Source of the DNA: Actinomycetes bacterium
GTDB lineage: Bacteria > Actinomycetota > Actinomycetes > Actinomycetales > Dermatophilaceae
Reading direction: 5' to 3'
DNA: 6,369 nucleotides
Assembly: GCA_023389095.1 (NCBI GenBank)
Contig: JAEWFB010000128.1
Coordinates: 1-6,369, forward strand
Positions 1-5,026 of this stretch are shown here, in pieces (the first letter of the stretch is position 1; each line of letters starts with the position of its first letter). The notes under the pieces were generated by a model. That model made no database searches, was not told the origin of the DNA, and worked only from the letters and a program-made list of their open reading frames with translations. Made by a program: the position numbers and the translations under genes.

Positions 1-489
1 ACCCAGTCCGGTGGGCACGCACTTCCCAGAGGTCGCGGGGAAGAGCTCGACCGTGGCGGCGGCGACGGTCGGCGCCGTGCCAGGGGTCGCGGTGGGCGTC
101 GGTGTTCCGGTGGCCGTGTCCGTGGGCCGGCCGGTGAACGCGGGCCGGGCCGTGACGCAGTCGCCGACGTGCACGGCCGACGCCGTCGTCGGCGTCAGGC
201 TCGTGAACCGCGTGGTGCGGGTCCAGCTCACCGCCGTCTGCGCCGTCGCGCTCTGCACCTGGGCCGTGCTGCCGGTGACGTCGGCGACGAGGCCTGCGAC
301 GCCGGGGAACCCACGGCCAGAGCCGGTTGCGCCGCCGGATCCGCCGGTGCGTCCGGTGGACGCCGCCGTGCCGCCCCCGGACTGCGAGGCGGCCGTGGCC
401 CCGGGGCCGCACGCCGCGAGGCCGAGCGCGGCCGCCAGGGCGAGGGCCGGCACGGCGACGCGGCGACGAGGGGAGGGCTGGGTGTGCAT
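1..489 (-). CDS. Small secreted lipoprotein, DUF5666-like (C-terminus beyond window)
   Basis: The frame is open from an ATG at 489 to the window edge, giving 163 residues without a stop. Residues 1-26 form a lipoprotein signal peptide: an RRR basic stretch, an Ala/Leu hydrophobic core and the lipobox LAAC, which predicts lipidation at Cys27 and anchoring on the outer face of the membrane. A flexible Gly/Ser/Thr/Ala linker (about 28-60) follows. From about 61 comes a beta-rich segment whose pattern (GVAGLVADVTGSTAQV, later HVGDCVTA) resembles DUF5666-type small domains. A Thr/Pro-rich stretch (about 120-141) leads to a second Cys-containing strand (SGKCV). It is the last visible gene of the exporter operon, 28 bases after the permease stop, so it probably serves that transporter as an extracytoplasmic accessory or substrate-binding part; this is inference. 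No good ribosome-binding site is visible. A GTG directly upstream (492) is an alternative start. The lipoprotein call is firm and the domain call moderate. Confidence 0.78.
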   Translation of the reverse strand, partial: MHTQPSPRRRVAVPALALAAALGLAACGPGATAASQSGGGTAASTGRTGGSGGATGSGRGFPGVAGLVADVTGSTAQVQSATAQTAVSWTRTTRFTSLTPTTASAVHVGDCVTARPAFTGRPTDTATGTPTPTATPGTAPTVAAATVELFPATSGKCVPTGLG

Positions 490-517
490 CACGGTGTCAC
501 TCGATTCGGACGGGACG

Positions 518-1741
518 TCACTCGCTGCGGAGCGCGTCGATGGGGGCGAGACGGGCGGCGCGGTTGGCCGGGTACACCCCGGCCGCGACGCCGATGACGA
601 GGGAGACGAGCAGGGCGGCGGCCGCCGCCTCGACGGACACCGCGACGGGCTGGCCGATCGCGTGCGGCAGCACGGCCGCGCCGACGAGGCCGAGACCGAG
701 ACCGAGGACCCCGCCGACGAGGCCGAGCAGGCTGGCCTCGACGAGGAACTGGCGCAGGATGACGCGCGGCGTCGCACCGAGCGCCTTGCGCAGCCCGATC
801 TCGCGGATCCGCTCGGTGACCGACACGAGCATGATGTTCATGACGCCGATGCCGCCGACGAGCAGCGAGATGGCGGCGATGCCGCCGAGCAGCACCGTGA
901 GCACGTGTGCAGTCGTCGTGGCGGTCTGCACGAGGGAGGCCTGGCTGCTCACCGTGACGTCCGCGGTGTCGGCCGTGACGCCGTGGGCGGTGAGCAGCGC
1001 GTTCTGCGTCTCCTGGTAGGCGGCCGACAGGGCGTCCTGCCCGGTGGCCTCGACGTAGATCGTCGACACGGCCGGGCTGCCGCCCCCGAAGGCCTGCGCG
1101 TACGTCGTGGCCGGCATGACCACCTGGTCGTCCTGGTCGCCCCCGACGGTCGACCCGGCGGTGTTGAGCACGCCGATGACGGTCAGCTGCAGACCGCCGA
1201 CGCTCATGGTCTGGCCGACGGGCGACCTCCCGCCCCAGAGCTGTGCGGCCGTCGTCGAGCCGATGACGGCCACCCGTCCCGCGGACTCGAGCTCGGGCTG
1301 GGTGAAGAACCGGCCCATCTGCACCGACCGGGCTCGCACCCCGAGCCACGACGGGCTCGTCCCGACGATGCTCGTCGTCCAGTTCGTGCCGTCGGCGAGG
1401 ACGCTCTGGGTCGAGGTCGACACCGGCGCCACGGAGGCGACGTCGGGCGCCACGGTCCGGTCCGCGAGCATGGCCGCGTCGGCGCCCGTCAGGGTGGTCG
1501 CGGTGCCGCGTCCCCCGCGCAGGCCGCCGGTCTGGGTGGCGCTGCCCGGGGTGACGATGAGCAGGTTCGAGCCGAGCGCGTTGATCTGGCTGGCCACCTG
1601 GGCCTGCGCGCCCTGGCCGAGGCCGACCGTGAGGATGACCGCGGCGATGCCGATGAGCATGCCGAGGACGGTGAGAGCCGAACGCATCCTCCGGGTGCGG
1701 ATCGCGTCGAACGCCGTGCGGGCGGTCTCGACCCACGTCAT
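518..1741 (-). CDS. ABC transporter permease, MacB/FtsX family
   Basis: This 407-residue protein has the full MacB/FtsX layout. A short cytoplasmic lead with the RTRRMRSALTVLGMLIG motif runs into TM1 (about 21-42). A large extracytoplasmic MacB periplasmic core-type domain (about 45-275) follows, then TM2 (279-303), TM3 (333-357) and TM4 (370-390). The FtsX signatures are clear: GGIGVMNIMLVSVTERIREI followed by GLRKALGA (about 296-323), and near the C-terminus YPANRAARLAPIDAL. The length is normal for Gram-positive MacB-type permeases that lack a fused ATPase. It would act as a homodimer with the ATPase encoded just upstream, using ATP to drive export through conformational coupling. The ATG start overlaps the ATPase stop (ATGA) and lies 6 bases after GGGAGG, so both start and translational coupling are well supported. 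The substrate (peptide, drug or lipid) cannot be inferred. Confidence 0.95.
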   Translation of the reverse strand: MTWVETARTAFDAIRTRRMRSALTVLGMLIGIAAVILTVGLGQGAQAQVASQINALGSNLLIVTPGSATQTGGLRGGRGTATTLTGADAAMLADRTVAPDVASVAPVSTSTQSVLADGTNWTTSIVGTSPSWLGVRARSVQMGRFFTQPELESAGRVAVIGSTTAAQLWGGRSPVGQTMSVGGLQLTVIGVLNTAGSTVGGDQDDQVVMPATTYAQAFGGGSPAVSTIYVEATGQDALSAAYQETQNALLTAHGVTADTADVTVSSQASLVQTATTTAHVLTVLLGGIAAISLLVGGIGVMNIMLVSVTERIREIGLRKALGATPRVILRQFLVEASLLGLVGGVLGLGLGLVGAAVLPHAIGQPVAVSVEAAAAALLVSLVIGVAAGVYPANRAARLAPIDALRSE

Positions 1742-2502
1742 CGCGCGCCTCCCAGGGGGAGGGCGCCGGTCGCGTCGGAGGCCGCACCGTCCGCGACGAT
1801 CCGGCCGTCGAAGACGTGCACGATGCGGGCGGCGCGGGCCGCGACGTCGGACTCGTGGGTGATGAGCACGATGGTGCGGCCCTGCGCGTGCAGCGCCTGG
1901 AAGAGGCCGAGCACCTCGTTCGTCGACGTCGAGTCGAGGTTTCCGGTCGGCTCGTCGGCGAGGATGAGGTCGGGGTCGGTGACGAGGGCACGGGCCACCG
2001 AGACCCGCTGCTGCTGCCCGCCGCTCAGCTCGCCGGGGCGGTGGTCGACGCGGTCAGCCAGCCCGACGCGGGTCAGGGCCTCGACGGCACGTCGCCGCCG
2101 CTCCTCGCGGGCCACCCCGGCGTACGTCAGCGGCAGCTCGACGTTGCGCCACGCGCTCAGCGTGGGCAGGAGGTTGAACTGCTGGAACACGAAGCCGATC
2201 CGCCGGTTGCGCACGTCCGCGAGCTGGCGCTCGCCCATCGTGCTGACGTCCTCGCCGGCGAGGTGGTAGGTGCCGGTCGTCGGCACGTCGAGGCAGCCGA
2301 GGATGTGCATGAGCGTCGACTTGCCCGAGCCGGAGGGACCCATGACGGCGACGTACTCACCGGCGTCGACGGACAGCGTCACCCCGCGCAGCGCGTCCAC
2401 GGCGACGCTGCCGGTGGCGTAGGTCTTTCGGACGTCGGCGAGGTCGAGGATCGGCAGGGCCGGGAGGACGGGGACCGGGAGGACGGGCACGGGGGAGGTC
2501 AT
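1738..2502 (-). CDS. ABC transporter ATP-binding protein, MacB/LolD class
   Basis: This 254-residue nucleotide-binding subunit has every catalytic motif intact: Walker A GPSGSGKST (55-63), Q-loop in FVFQQFNLLP (104-113), signature LSGGQQQR (159-166), Walker B LILADEP (179-185) followed by TGNLDS, and H-loop His216 in ITHE. HILGCLDVPTTG after Walker A and DEPTGNLDS are typical of the MacB/LolD/FtsE class that partners FtsX-type permeases. It hydrolyses ATP on the cytoplasmic face to power the permease encoded next. The frame stays open 41 codons further upstream to 2625, but that part overlaps the adaptor gene and is only Ala/Gly-rich shadow. The ATG at 2502 lies 4 bases after the adaptor stop and is preferred, although its Shine-Dalgarno (GGCGGG) is weak, so coupling to adaptor translation is likely. 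The N-terminus carries a Pro/Val repeat (VPVLP twice) before the ATPase fold starts near residue 18. Confidence 0.96.
   Translation of the reverse strand: MTSPVPVLPVPVLPALPILDLADVRKTYATGSVAVDALRGVTLSVDAGEYVAVMGPSGSGKSTLMHILGCLDVPTTGTYHLAGEDVSTMGERQLADVRNRRIGFVFQQFNLLPTLSAWRNVELPLTYAGVAREERRRRAVEALTRVGLADRVDHRPGELSGGQQQRVSVARALVTDPDLILADEPTGNLDSTSTNEVLGLFQALHAQGRTIVLITHESDVAARAARIVHVFDGRIVADGAASDATGALPLGGAR
1748..1753 (-). promoter_or_regulatory. Ribosome-binding site of the permease gene
   Basis: GGGAGG on the minus strand, 6 bases before the ATG at 1741, lies inside the last codons of the ATPase gene. It is the strongest Shine-Dalgarno match in the window and fixes the permease start. Confidence 0.8.
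2461..2490 (-). repeat. 15-base in-frame tandem duplication in the ATPase 5' end
   Basis: Two adjacent 15-base units (2461-2475 and 2476-2490 on the plus strand) differ at one base. They encode VPVLP twice near the ATPase N-terminus, ahead of the conserved fold, so copy number should matter little to activity. It looks like a slippage or duplication product. Confidence 0.75.
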
Positions 2503-2506
2503 GACG

Positions 2507-3823
2507 TCACCCGCCCTGCCCGGTCCCGCGGCCCTGGCCGCCGCCCCCGCCTCCGCCGCCTCCGCCGAAGCCGCCGCCGCCACCGCCGAAGCCGCCACCG
2601 CCGAACCCGCCGCCACCGAGCCCACCGAACCCGCCGCGTCCGCCCGTTCCGGTCGGGGTCGTGCCGCCGCCGGTGGTCCCTCGCTGGAGGGTGCTGAGGT
2701 CGATGACGACCTGGTCGCCGTCGGACAGGCCCTTGGTGACCTGGGTCTGGGCGCCGAACACCTGCCCGACCGTCACCGGCGTCGTCACGGTGGAGTCGCC
2801 GCGGACGAGGGACACGACCGTCGACCCGTTCTCGGTGCGCACGGCGAGCGTCGGGACGACGAGGACGTTCTGCAGCTGCCGCACGATGATCGACACCGAG
2901 GCCGTCGTGCCGGCATAGACGCCGGTCGGGTGTCCGGTCAGGGCGATCGTCACGGGGAACTCCGCCGCCCCGCTCGAGCCCGACGACGCGATGATGCCGA
3001 CCGACTTCACGGTCCCGAAGAGCGGCTGGCCCGCGCCGGTCGGGGTCACCTGGGCCTGCAGCCCGGCCTTGACGTTGGGCAGGTCGGCGTTGGTCACCGA
3101 CGTCGTCACGAGCCACGAGGAGGTCGAGATGACGGTGAGCACGGTCGTGCCGGTCCCGCCCGACGACCCGCCCGAGGAGCCGCCCGAGCTGGACGCCGAG
3201 CCACCCGAGCCCCCGGAGCCTCCGGTGCCTCCCGACCCTCCGGAACCGCCGCTGCCGGAGCCGGATCCGCTGACCCGCGAGCCGACCTGCACGTCGACCG
3301 CGGCCACCACCCCGTCGAACGGCGCCGTCAGGGTCGCGCCGGCGAGCGACTGCTGGGCCTGGGTCAGGCGGGCCTGCGCGGAGGCGAGCTGGGCCTGGGC
3401 CGAAGCGATCTGGGCCGCCGTACCCGTGGCGCTGGCGTCGACCTGCGTCTGTGCCTGCGTCACCTGCGCCGAGGCGAGGTCGACCTGGCTGCGCAGCGTC
3501 GTGTCGTCGATCGTCGCGAGCCGCTCACCCGACGTGACCTTCTGCCCCACCGCTGCCGAGAGGGTCGTCACCGTCCCGGCGCTGCCGAACGCGAGGTCGG
3601 CCTGCTGCGCCGGCTCGATGGTGCCCGAGGCGGTGACCGTCTGCTGGAGCGTCGTCAGGGACGCCGTGACGGTGCGGGTGCGCGTCGTCGTGGGGTCGGT
3701 CGACCGGTGCGTCAGGGCCCAGGCGCCGCCTGCGCCGACGACGAGGAGGACCGCGGCCAGCACCACGACAGCCCTGCTCCGGTACCACACTCGAGGACTG
3801 CCGTCATGGCGAGACCTGGCCAC
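2507..3823 (-). CDS. HlyD/MacA-type membrane-fusion (periplasmic adaptor) protein
   Basis: Counted from the GTG at 3823 the protein has 438 residues. Order: a short basic N-terminus; one membrane anchor (about 17-37); a first biotinyl-lipoyl half-motif (about 60-108, with TVTASGTIEPAQQADLAFG); an alpha-hairpin rich in Ala/Gln/Ser (about 112-160, SAQAQLASAQARLTQAQ); the second lipoyl half (LTAPFDGVVAAVDVQVGSRV); a 41-residue Gly/Ser insert; a beta-barrel region (about 226-318); a membrane-proximal domain (about 320-378); and a Gly/Phe tail (383-438). It is longer than MacA (about 370) because of the insert and tail. The anchored protein should dock on the permease outside the membrane, as YknX or MacA do; no outer-membrane TolC partner is expected. 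It is the first gene of the operon. The start is uncertain: ATG 3898 adds 25 poorly hydrophobic residues and covers an inverted repeat, while GTG 3790 is also possible. GTG 3823 follows GGATGG by 6 bases. Confidence 0.9.
   Translation of the reverse strand: MARSRHDGSPRVWYRSRAVVVLAAVLLVVGAGGAWALTHRSTDPTTTRTRTVTASLTTLQQTVTASGTIEPAQQADLAFGSAGTVTTLSAAVGQKVTSGERLATIDDTTLRSQVDLASAQVTQAQTQVDASATGTAAQIASAQAQLASAQARLTQAQQSLAGATLTAPFDGVVAAVDVQVGSRVSGSGSGSGGSGGSGGTGGSGGSGGSASSSGGSSGGSSGGTGTTVLTVISTSSWLVTTSVTNADLPNVKAGLQAQVTPTGAGQPLFGTVKSVGIIASSGSSGAAEFPVTIALTGHPTGVYAGTTASVSIIVRQLQNVLVVPTLAVRTENGSTVVSLVRGDSTVTTPVTVGQVFGAQTQVTKGLSDGDQVVIDLSTLQRGTTGGGTTPTGTGGRGGFGGLGGGGFGGGGFGGGGGGFGGGGGGGGGGQGRGTGQGG
2510..2677 (-). 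repeat. Low-complexity Gly/Phe-rich tail of the adaptor
   Basis: Adaptor residues 383-438 are almost all Gly, with Thr/Pro first and then repeated GGFGG-type units, a long Gly run and a GQGRGTGQGG-like end. The DNA is a GGC/GGT-rich repeat. This tail lies after the last folded domain, on the extracytoplasmic side, and is predicted to be disordered. Confidence 0.85.
3149..3271 (-). repeat. 41-residue Gly/Ser/Thr/Ala insert in the adaptor
   Basis: Adaptor residues 185-225 contain only Gly, Ser, Thr and Ala, in SGG-type repeats. They sit right after the second lipoyl half-motif (QVGSRV) and before the beta-barrel strand TTVLTVISTSSWLVT, a point where MacA-type proteins usually have a short turn. 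It should form a flexible loop outside the membrane. Confidence 0.85.
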
Positions 3824-3867
3824 CGTGCACCATCCGATCCATCCGTCTGAGAGGTGTTTTCGGCGTG

Positions 3868-3896
3868 ACGGTAGGAGCGCCGACTCAAAGGTCGGC
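3868..3896 (-). promoter_or_regulatory. Weak candidate promoter of the exporter operon
   Basis: Reading on the minus strand, TACCGT (3873-3868) fits the actinobacterial TANNNT -10 pattern. A poor -35 (GCCGAC, 3896-3891) lies 17 bases upstream. Transcription would begin near 3861, leaving about 38 bases before the GTG at 3823. The -35 match is weak, and read-through from purU is an alternative. Confidence 0.25.
3879..3896. repeat. Perfect inverted repeat in the purU-adaptor gap (operator or weak terminator)
   Basis: GCCGAC and GTCGGC form a perfect 6-base stem around a 6-base loop, 76 bases after the purU stop and 55 bases before the preferred adaptor start. No T-run follows it on the minus strand, so it is a poor intrinsic terminator. 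It covers the candidate -35 and most of the spacer, as a repressor operator would. Either role is inference. Confidence 0.45.
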
Positions 3897-3972
3897 ATGG
3901 ACTGGCTGTCAGGACCCTGTGGGTGGGTGCGGCGGCGTCCGGCGGGGTGTCAGCACGGCCTGCCGGGGTCGG

Positions 3973-4815
3973 TCAGAAGACGATGGTGCGGCGCCCGGAG
4001 AGGAAGACGCGCGACTCGGCGTGGTCGCGGACGGCCCGGGACAGGACGCGCCGCTCGACGTCGCGGCCGATGGCGACGAGCCGCTGCGGCGACTCGGCGT
4101 GGGTGACGCGGACGACGTCCTGCTCGATGATCGGTCCCTCGTCGAGGTCGGCCGTGACGTAGTGGGCCGAGGCGCCGATCAGCTTGACGCCGCGGTCGTG
4201 GGCCTGGTGGTAGGGCTTGGCGCCCTTGAAGCCCGGCAGGAAGGAGTGGTGGATGTTGATGGCGCGGCCCTCGAGCGCGCGGCACAGGCCGTCGCTGAGG
4301 ATCTGCATGTAGCGGGCGAGCACGACGAGCCCGACGTCGCCCGCGTCGACGATGCGCAGCAGCTCGGCCTCGGCGTCGGCCTTGGTGTCGGGGGTGACCG
4401 GGATGAGCGTGAACGGCAGCCCGAAGTACTCGACCAGCCCGCGGCAGTCCTCGTGGTTGGACACGACTCCGACGATGTCGATCGGCAGGTCGCCGGACTT
4501 CCAGCGGTGCAGCAGGTCGAGCAGGCAGTGGTCGAACTTGCTGACGAGGATGACGGTGCGGCAGCGCTCGGCCTCCGGCCGGACGGCGAGGTGCTGGGAG
4601 ACCACGGCCGGGCTCTCGCGGATGGTGTCGAGGACCCGCCCGACGTCGGAGGCGTCGGCGTCGAACACGGTGCGCATGAAGAAGAGGTTGGTGTCCTCGT
4701 CGGAGAACTGCTGGTTCTCGACGATGTTCGCCCGGGCCGCGAGCAGGGCCGCCGAGACGGCCGCGACGATGCCGGGTCGGTCCTCGCAGGTCAGGGTCAA
4801 GATGTGCCGGGCCAT
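3973..4815 (-). CDS. purU: Formyltetrahydrofolate deformylase
   Basis: PurU hydrolyses 10-formyltetrahydrofolate to tetrahydrofolate and formate in the cytoplasm, balancing one-carbon units and supplying formate. The 280-residue length equals that of Escherichia coli PurU as I recall it. Residues 4-80 are an ACT regulatory domain (ILTLTCEDRPGIVAAVSAAL; NLFFMRT). Residues 85-280 are the formyltransferase-type catalytic domain, with VILVSKFDHCL, the block INIHHSFLPGFKGAKPYHQA, then GASAHYV and LDEGPIIEQDV, and the family ending RVFLSGRRTIVF. The Asn-His-Asp triad is present as Asn187, His189 and Asp225, with the spacing seen in glycinamide ribonucleotide transformylase. The open frame extends 59 codons upstream, but ATG 4815 starts the conserved fold directly and lies 6 bases after a -10-like hexamer. 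It diverges from comEA and is probably transcribed alone; read-through into the exporter operon 150 bases downstream is possible. Confidence 0.97.
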   Translation of the reverse strand: MARHILTLTCEDRPGIVAAVSAALLAARANIVENQQFSDEDTNLFFMRTVFDADASDVGRVLDTIRESPAVVSQHLAVRPEAERCRTVILVSKFDHCLLDLLHRWKSGDLPIDIVGVVSNHEDCRGLVEYFGLPFTLIPVTPDTKADAEAELLRIVDAGDVGLVVLARYMQILSDGLCRALEGRAINIHHSFLPGFKGAKPYHQAHDRGVKLIGASAHYVTADLDEGPIIEQDVVRVTHAESPQRLVAIGRDVERRVLSRAVRDHAESRVFLSGRRTIVF

Positions 4816-4821
4816 TGGAGC

Positions 4822-4827
4822 AGTCTG
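4822..4827 (-). promoter_or_regulatory. Candidate -10 element of a leaderless purU promoter
   Basis: CAGACT (minus strand) keeps the A2 and T6 of the TANNNT pattern and lies 6 bases before the purU ATG, so transcription would begin at or next to the start codon. No Shine-Dalgarno is visible, which agrees with a leaderless transcript. No convincing -35 is seen 17-19 bases upstream. Confidence 0.4.
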
Positions 4828-4873
4828 GACCACGGCGCTGCCGCCGCGGGAATCGGCGCGCCCGGTGTCTCGG

Positions 4874-4882
4874 CACGTGGCT
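4874..4882 (-). promoter_or_regulatory. AGCCACGTG motif, purU-facing copy
   Basis: On the minus strand this reads AGCCACGTG, ending 58 bases before the purU ATG. The same 9-mer occurs once more, inverted, at 4974-4982. Ten of eleven bases match when extended by two. A shared regulator-binding site is possible but unproven. Confidence 0.3.
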
Positions 4883-4913
4883 CCTCGGGCTCGTCGGGCT
4901 CGTTTTGGCTCGT
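4879..4913. repeat. Phased heptamer direct repeat (GGCTCGT)
   Basis: GGCTCGT occurs at 4888-4894, 4897-4903 and 4907-4913, preceded by the near-copy GGCTCCT at 4879-4885, giving steps of 9, 9 and 10 bases. The last spacer contains the rare TTTT of this GC-rich region. The step is close to one DNA helical turn. Confidence 0.5.
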
Positions 4914-4973
4914 CGTCGGAGCGTCGGCGCGGGGTTCGTCCACACCCCCTGAGGCGGGAGGCGTGTCGTCCCC

Positions 4974-4982
4974 AGCCACGTG
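4974..4982 (+). promoter_or_regulatory. AGCCACGTG motif, comEA-facing copy
   Basis: AGCCACGTG ends 44 bases before the comEA ATG and 8 bases upstream of the candidate -35. This is a normal location for an activator site at a leaderless promoter. It is the inverted twin of the copy at 4874-4882. Confidence 0.3.
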
Positions 4983-4990
4983 ACAGGGAC

Positions 4991-5020
4991 ACGACACGGG
5001 TGGCCCGGCGTTCCTAGCGT
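4991..5020 (+). promoter_or_regulatory. Leaderless promoter of comEA-comEC
   Basis: TAGCGT (5015-5020) fits the actinobacterial -10 pattern TANNNT and stands 6 bases before the comEA ATG at 5027. ACGACA (4991-4996) lies 18 bases further up and matches four of six bases of TTGACA. No Shine-Dalgarno is present, which supports transcription starting at the A of the ATG. Confidence 0.55.
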
Positions 5021-5026
5021 GCCGGC

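Larger units (their letters stand above)
4816..5026. other. Divergent intergenic control region between purU and comEA
   Basis: The 211 bases between the two start codons carry outward-facing promoter-like elements at both ends, two inverted copies of AGCCACGTG and a phased heptamer repeat. Short open frames here (for example minus strand 4997-4797, Pro/Glu/Asp-rich) have no recognisable protein features and overlap purU, so no gene is called. Confidence 0.6.

Noticed and set aside
489..1991. 500-codon minus-strand open frame overlapping the permease and ATPase genes
   Set aside because: Same strand but another frame; the translation is Arg/Pro/His-rich, without membrane segments or motifs, while the permease frame has clear FtsX signatures.
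11..2269. Very long plus-strand open frame (about 750 codons) across the lipoprotein, permease and ATPase genes
   Set aside because: It is antisense to three genes with complete family motifs; its translation is Arg/Asp/Ala/Gly-rich with no domain. Long antisense frames are usual at this GC content.
2503..2625. N-terminal extension of the ATPase to an ATG at 2625
   Set aside because: It would overlap the adaptor by 119 bases and adds only Ala/Gly/Ser shadow sequence; the ATG at 2502, just after the adaptor stop, fits operon spacing.
2501..3850. Long plus-strand open frame opposite the adaptor
   Set aside because: The adaptor frame has lipoyl, hairpin and barrel motifs. This one is a composition-driven shadow, inflated by the Gly-rich repeats read in antisense.
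3879..3896. Reading the inverted repeat as a purU intrinsic terminator
   Set aside because: The stem is only 6 base pairs and no T-run follows on the minus strand; kept as an inverted repeat of uncertain role.
4903..4906. TTTT run as part of a terminator in the divergent region
   Set aside because: No gene ends here, both neighbours point outward, and no strong stem precedes it.
3865..4983. Plus-strand open frame of 372 codons opposite purU
   Set aside because: purU matches its family over its whole length with the catalytic triad intact; the antisense frame shows no motif.
4816..4992. N-terminal extension of PurU to an ATG at 4992
   Set aside because: The added 59 residues are Arg-rich and unlike any PurU; the conserved ACT domain begins right after the ATG at 4815.
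4797..4997. 66-codon minus-strand frame across the divergent region
   Set aside because: It is Pro/Glu/Ala-rich with no recognisable feature, overlaps the purU start and spans both promoter-like elements.
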